Shown here: one piece after another, positions 6,301 to 8,260 of the stretch
Layout of the letters: the number at the start of each line of letters is the position of its first letter
How positions within the stretch are numbered: position 1 is the stretch's first letter
The notes under the pieces: generated by a model
What the model saw: only the letters and a program-made list of their open reading frames with translations
What the model was told of the DNA's origin: nothing
The model's database searches: none
Position numbers and translations under genes: made by a program
Source of the DNA: JAVVUQ01 sp036653075
GTDB lineage: Bacteria; Bacillota; Clostridia; Christensenellales; CAG-314
DNA: 8,260 bases
NCBI GenBank assembly: GCA_036653075.1
Contig: JAVVUQ010000070.1
Location: forward strand, 1-8,260
Reading direction: 5' to 3'

Positions 6301-8260
6301 ATCTATGAGACAATAAATTTCCCTATATTTATAGATAATGATGCTCCAATAATGACTGATGTCAAAGAAAGAGTAGAAAATGGTAGAACATATTTAGATA
6401 TGCAAGTATATGATAATCATTATTTAAGAGATATGCAATTATGGAATTTAAGCGAAAATTTAGTATTTAGTTTAATGTATCCAGTTACAAATTTTGTTAA
6501 AAATTCAATAAACTATGTTTCTTTAGATATTACTGATTTTTTAGGAAATCTTGTAGATAATAAAATTGCTATAGATTTTAGCGACTATGCATTCAATTAT
6601 AATACTTATGAAATTACTTTGAAATCATTAGAAGAAAAAGTAAATCCAACAGCAATTAAAAATAAAAATAACAATATGAATAATTTACATAATAATAATT
6701 CATTTGAAACTTTAAACGTAGAAGATTATGTAATTGAAAATGGAATATTAAAATCTTACAATGGAATTGGCGGAGATATAGTGATTCCTGATGGAGTAGT
6801 TTCAATTGCGGATAATGTATTTAATGGCAATAAAACAATAACAAGTGTTGTAATGCCCGAAGGATTAACTGAAATTGGAAATAGCGCATTTGCATTTGCT
6901 GCTAATATGACAAAAGTTGTGTTGCCTTCGACACTTATCACAATAAAAGAATCAGCATTTATGAATTGTTTAGCGTTAAGTGATGTCAATTTTGAAAAAA
7001 TAGTAAATATACAACTAATAGGTATGCATTCATTTATGAGATGCGGATTTACTGAATTAACCATTCCGAAGCATTTTGAAAATATGGCAAACGGATTAGG
7101 AAGCTATGATGATCTATATCAAACATTCTATCCAGCATTTTATCTATTATCATCATTAACTAAACTCACAATTAATGGAGACGTAAAATTAAATTCATCA
7201 TTTATACTTTGCGAAAAACTAAAAGAGGTAGTAATAAATGGTAATGTGGTTTTTTATAATGGTGAATTTATGAAATGTGATAGTTTGGAGTATATTACAT
7301 TTAATAGTGATATTACATCTGTTGGAAATAGCGAAAACAGATTAGTATATTCGATTGCTGATTTGCCATCACTTAAAAAGGTAGTATTTAATGGTAATGT
7401 CGGAAGTTTAAATAGTGGAGTATTTTCTTCCTGTCCAAATTTAACAGAAATAGTATTTAATAAAAATGTAAATTCAATTGGCTATTCAGTAGGCGGTGAA
7501 ACCCCTAATATGAAATATGCTATAACCGAAACAAATGAATTTATGACAATGGAATATGGAGTACTTTATGACAATGCAAAAACAAAGATGTTTATGTATT
7601 CATCTTGGGATTATGAAGGAAAATTTATTGTTCCAGAATCAGTAAATGTTTTACGACCAGGGCAGTTTACACACGGAATTTATAAATATGTGACAAACTC
7701 AACTATTACATTAAATGAAACAGAATGCAGCGCATCAGTTAGAACGAGAGAAGCATTTTATGTTGAAGAAAAGAAAATGAGTGGCGTTCAATTACACGCG
7801 GGAATAACAGAAATTCCAATTCTTTGCTTTTATGATTGCGCAGCATTGCAAGAAATTGATTATAACGGCGCAGAAGTAGTAAAATTCGGTGAATTATCAT
7901 TGACTAACTCAATGAAAAATATTACGTTCCCTGATTCAGTTAAAATTCTTGGAAATATTTTGGGTTCATCAAGTCCAAATCTTGAAAGTTTTGTATTTCC
8001 TAAAAATTTGGAACAAATAGAGCTTTCGATATCGTTTAATGATAGTAAGATTAAAGAAATGATAGTGCCTGAAATAGTACGTACTTATATACCTATATCT
8101 TTCCAAAACTGTTTACAATTGGAAAAAGTTGTTTTCTTATCTAATAGTATTGAGAGAGTAACAGATCAGTTTAATGGTTGTATAAATTTAAAAGTAATTG
8201 AAGGAATTGATAATCTGAAAGGTTTACATGGAAATGGCTATTTTTATAATTGCGGATTAG
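3304..8260 (+). CDS. Giant C5a-peptidase-like subtilase fused to a BspA-type LRR array (3' end outside window)
   Basis: The frame runs uninterrupted for 1652 codons and is still open at the window end. It is a secreted S8 serine endopeptidase of the lactocepin/C5a-peptidase type. In order: signal peptide (1 to about 27); I9-like inhibitory propeptide (about 79-178, with GFSAVV); catalytic core with Asp215 in AILDTGLS, His295 in HGTHVAG, oxyanion Asn393 in ASGND and Ser631 in GTSMASP; a PA domain (about 430-555) inserted between Asn393 and Ser631; an Fn3-like domain (about 700-850) with the signature NGIYVEGYA and IPWIAFYGDW; a second Ig-like domain (about 1000-1115) with IDNDAP, DNHYLRD and DYAFN; an Asn-rich linker (1119-1133); then BspA-type LRRs from 1141 on. 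All catalytic residues are present, so it should be active. It is coupled to the lipoprotein before it. Its cell-wall or membrane anchor, if any, lies beyond the window. The substrate is unknown. Confidence 0.93.
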   Translation, partial: MKNKVYIVSALMAIMLLVLAITGLNNAKMDSISNVGDNTLSQSTSLDFSKVEGQKSLSEILENSDTKIPENKFYKADDMVSVTVVTGTDSVVESYFQNGKGTLSEYAQSSEGKAIENAMKQEQASVQNAMRNANIIFNNKNAFTTLLNGFSAVVRYGDIKLVKAIKGVVGVSVSQVYSVPATTTAAEKQMMFAQTGLLENNSKYKGEGMVIAILDTGLSYRNPAFQTMPENGAITENYLEQIVPALQINKGNKTFAASEVYVNAKVPYGFDYADNDANVIPHEDFSYRLPFDLTHGTHVAGIAAGDNDVISAAACKAQIACMKVFSSLDGNCYTDSILAALSDSAMLGVDAINMSLGNGCGPVKEHDPAAAIINNCYELIEKLGINMCIASGNDTYSTNCTYNDNPYSKTEAPDNGVVGSPASYRGTFSVGSIDNGMNIVAKIDGMNISLNNVMREDEHYIQNPQNFLKLLNGDKGEFDYEIVGGSGKEEDFKAVDVKGKIAVVTRQRRISFTEIATNAQANGAIALIICNNEEGQLNALVDTDLPTATTEMQYGEILKASTNKKISLDKDEILYTISEFSSMGALDNLDIGIDIVAPGGNIYSALLYEMYEYWIQQGREALLYNYMSGTSMASPNFASASMVVSQMIKEKYPQLSGDERTALTYQYVMSTAKIITDINGVPVTPRAQGSGIVDINAALSTDAYLTVTGKDRTKLNLGSDVNKDGIYTLSFNLVNTSDKALSYDVKAIAITEVAENGYMMNKARLFENATFTVDAKNASIDGNVVTVEGGQKANIKVVVTLSTEDKQYMDDNFANGIYVEGYAVLTSNSDGVDLSIPWIAFYGDWDKVPTLEPTDMDHKEPINESMILVGKVILIQDVMAMAHRLGMYPTFTLPEGYEAPEASYDYISLRSDSELLYLDLNLMRNVPLIEVSVIDSLTGTIYSFDKLYDIRKDYYYNGFIHFESRILFSQMFPINENLRWANNQSVNLQLKVYRSIEDDIYETINFPIFIDNDAPIMTDVKERVENGRTYLDMQVYDNHYLRDMQLWNLSENLVFSLMYPVTNFVKNSINYVSLDITDFLGNLVDNKIAIDFSDYAFNYNTYEITLKSLEEKVNPTAIKNKNNNMNNLHNNNSFETLNVEDYVIENGILKSYNGIGGDIVIPDGVVSIADNVFNGNKTITSVVMPEGLTEIGNSAFAFAANMTKVVLPSTLITIKESAFMNCLALSDVNFEKIVNIQLIGMHSFMRCGFTELTIPKHFENMANGLGSYDDLYQTFYPAFYLLSSLTKLTINGDVKLNSSFILCEKLKEVVINGNVVFYNGEFMKCDSLEYITFNSDITSVGNSENRLVYSIADLPSLKKVVFNGNVGSLNSGVFSSCPNLTEIVFNKNVNSIGYSVGGETPNMKYAITETNEFMTMEYGVLYDNAKTKMFMYSSWDYEGKFIVPESVNVLRPGQFTHGIYKYVTNSTITLNETECSASVRTREAFYVEEKKMSGVQLHAGITEIPILCFYDCAALQEIDYNGAEVVKFGELSLTNSMKNITFPDSVKILGNILGSSSPNLESFVFPKNLEQIELSISFNDSKIKEMIVPEIVRTYIPISFQNCLQLEKVVFLSNSIERVTDQFNGCINLKVIEGIDNLKGLHGNGYFYNCGL
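6724..8260 (+). repeat. BspA-type leucine-rich repeat (LRR_5) array at the protease C-terminus
   Basis: From residue 1141 the protein changes to repeated units of roughly 20-25 residues of the form hydrophobic-IP-x-x-V-x-x-I-x-x-x-AF-x-x-C-x-x-L. Clear examples are VIPDGVVSIADNVF (1160), VMPEGLTEIGNSAF (1183), VLPSTLITIKESAF (1206) and ITFPDSVKILGN (1540). The entry motif YVIENGILKSYNG at 1142 is the usual header of such arrays. A second header, YGVLYDNAKTKM, at about 1418 restarts the array. Cysteines sit at the expected repeat position (for example 1222, 1325, 1377, 1512, 1603, 1626 and 1650). BspA-type LRRs are known in bacterial and protist surface proteins as binding and adhesion modules. 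The array continues past the window end. Confidence 0.88.

Noticed and set aside
4431..7064. Minus-strand open frames at 4431-4619, 4714-4911, 5298-5507 and 6756-7064
   Set aside because: All are shadows of the protease frame, which carries conserved catalytic and repeat motifs throughout. None has a start signal or a recognisable product.
1..8260. CRISPR array, tRNA or rRNA gene, insertion sequence or attachment site
   Set aside because: No regularly spaced repeats, cloverleaf-like sequence, transposase or terminal inverted repeats were seen by eye on either strand.

Overview
The window is AT-rich (roughly 30% G+C by eye) and reads with the standard bacterial code: Trp is TGG, no in-frame TGA occurs, and the stops are TAA and TAG. 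Strong AGGAGG-type ribosome binding sites, a lipobox lipoprotein, a C5a-peptidase/lactocepin-type subtilase, InlB-type and Big_3-like modules and BspA-type leucine-rich repeats together point to a low-GC Gram-positive (Bacillota), most likely an uncultivated anaerobic gut-type Clostridia relative. No rRNA or housekeeping marker is present, so this placement is inference.

Layout, all on the + strand. At 1-194 there is the terminator hairpin of an unseen upstream gene, then a good promoter. At 195-632 lies a four-helix membrane protein resembling the DUF2871 family. At 633-1065 there is a long AT-rich gap holding a strong terminator (787-831), a consensus-like promoter (901-929) and a palindromic element exactly at the predicted transcription start (936-970). 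At 1066-1560 lies a MarR-family repressor, followed by a weak terminator. At 1734-3302 lies a secreted lipoprotein with an Ig-like domain, an InlB-type beta repeat and a duplicated helical repeat region. One base after its stop, at 3304, starts a giant secreted serine protease that is still open at the window end (at least 1652 codons). Its order is signal peptide, I9-like propeptide, S8 subtilase core with an inserted PA domain, two Ig/Fn3-like domains, an Asn-rich linker and a long BspA-type LRR array.

The lipoprotein and protease are packed as a translationally coupled pair and are probably expressed together at the cell surface. A reasonable reading is that the lipoprotein is a membrane-tethered binding or scaffold partner and the protease is a surface proteolytic adhesin. 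The MarR regulator probably controls its own promoter, and whether it also controls the DUF2871-like gene or the protease pair cannot be told from sequence. The most unusual item is the join of a complete C5a-peptidase-like protease to a BspA LRR array, partnered by a repeat lipoprotein of unknown function.
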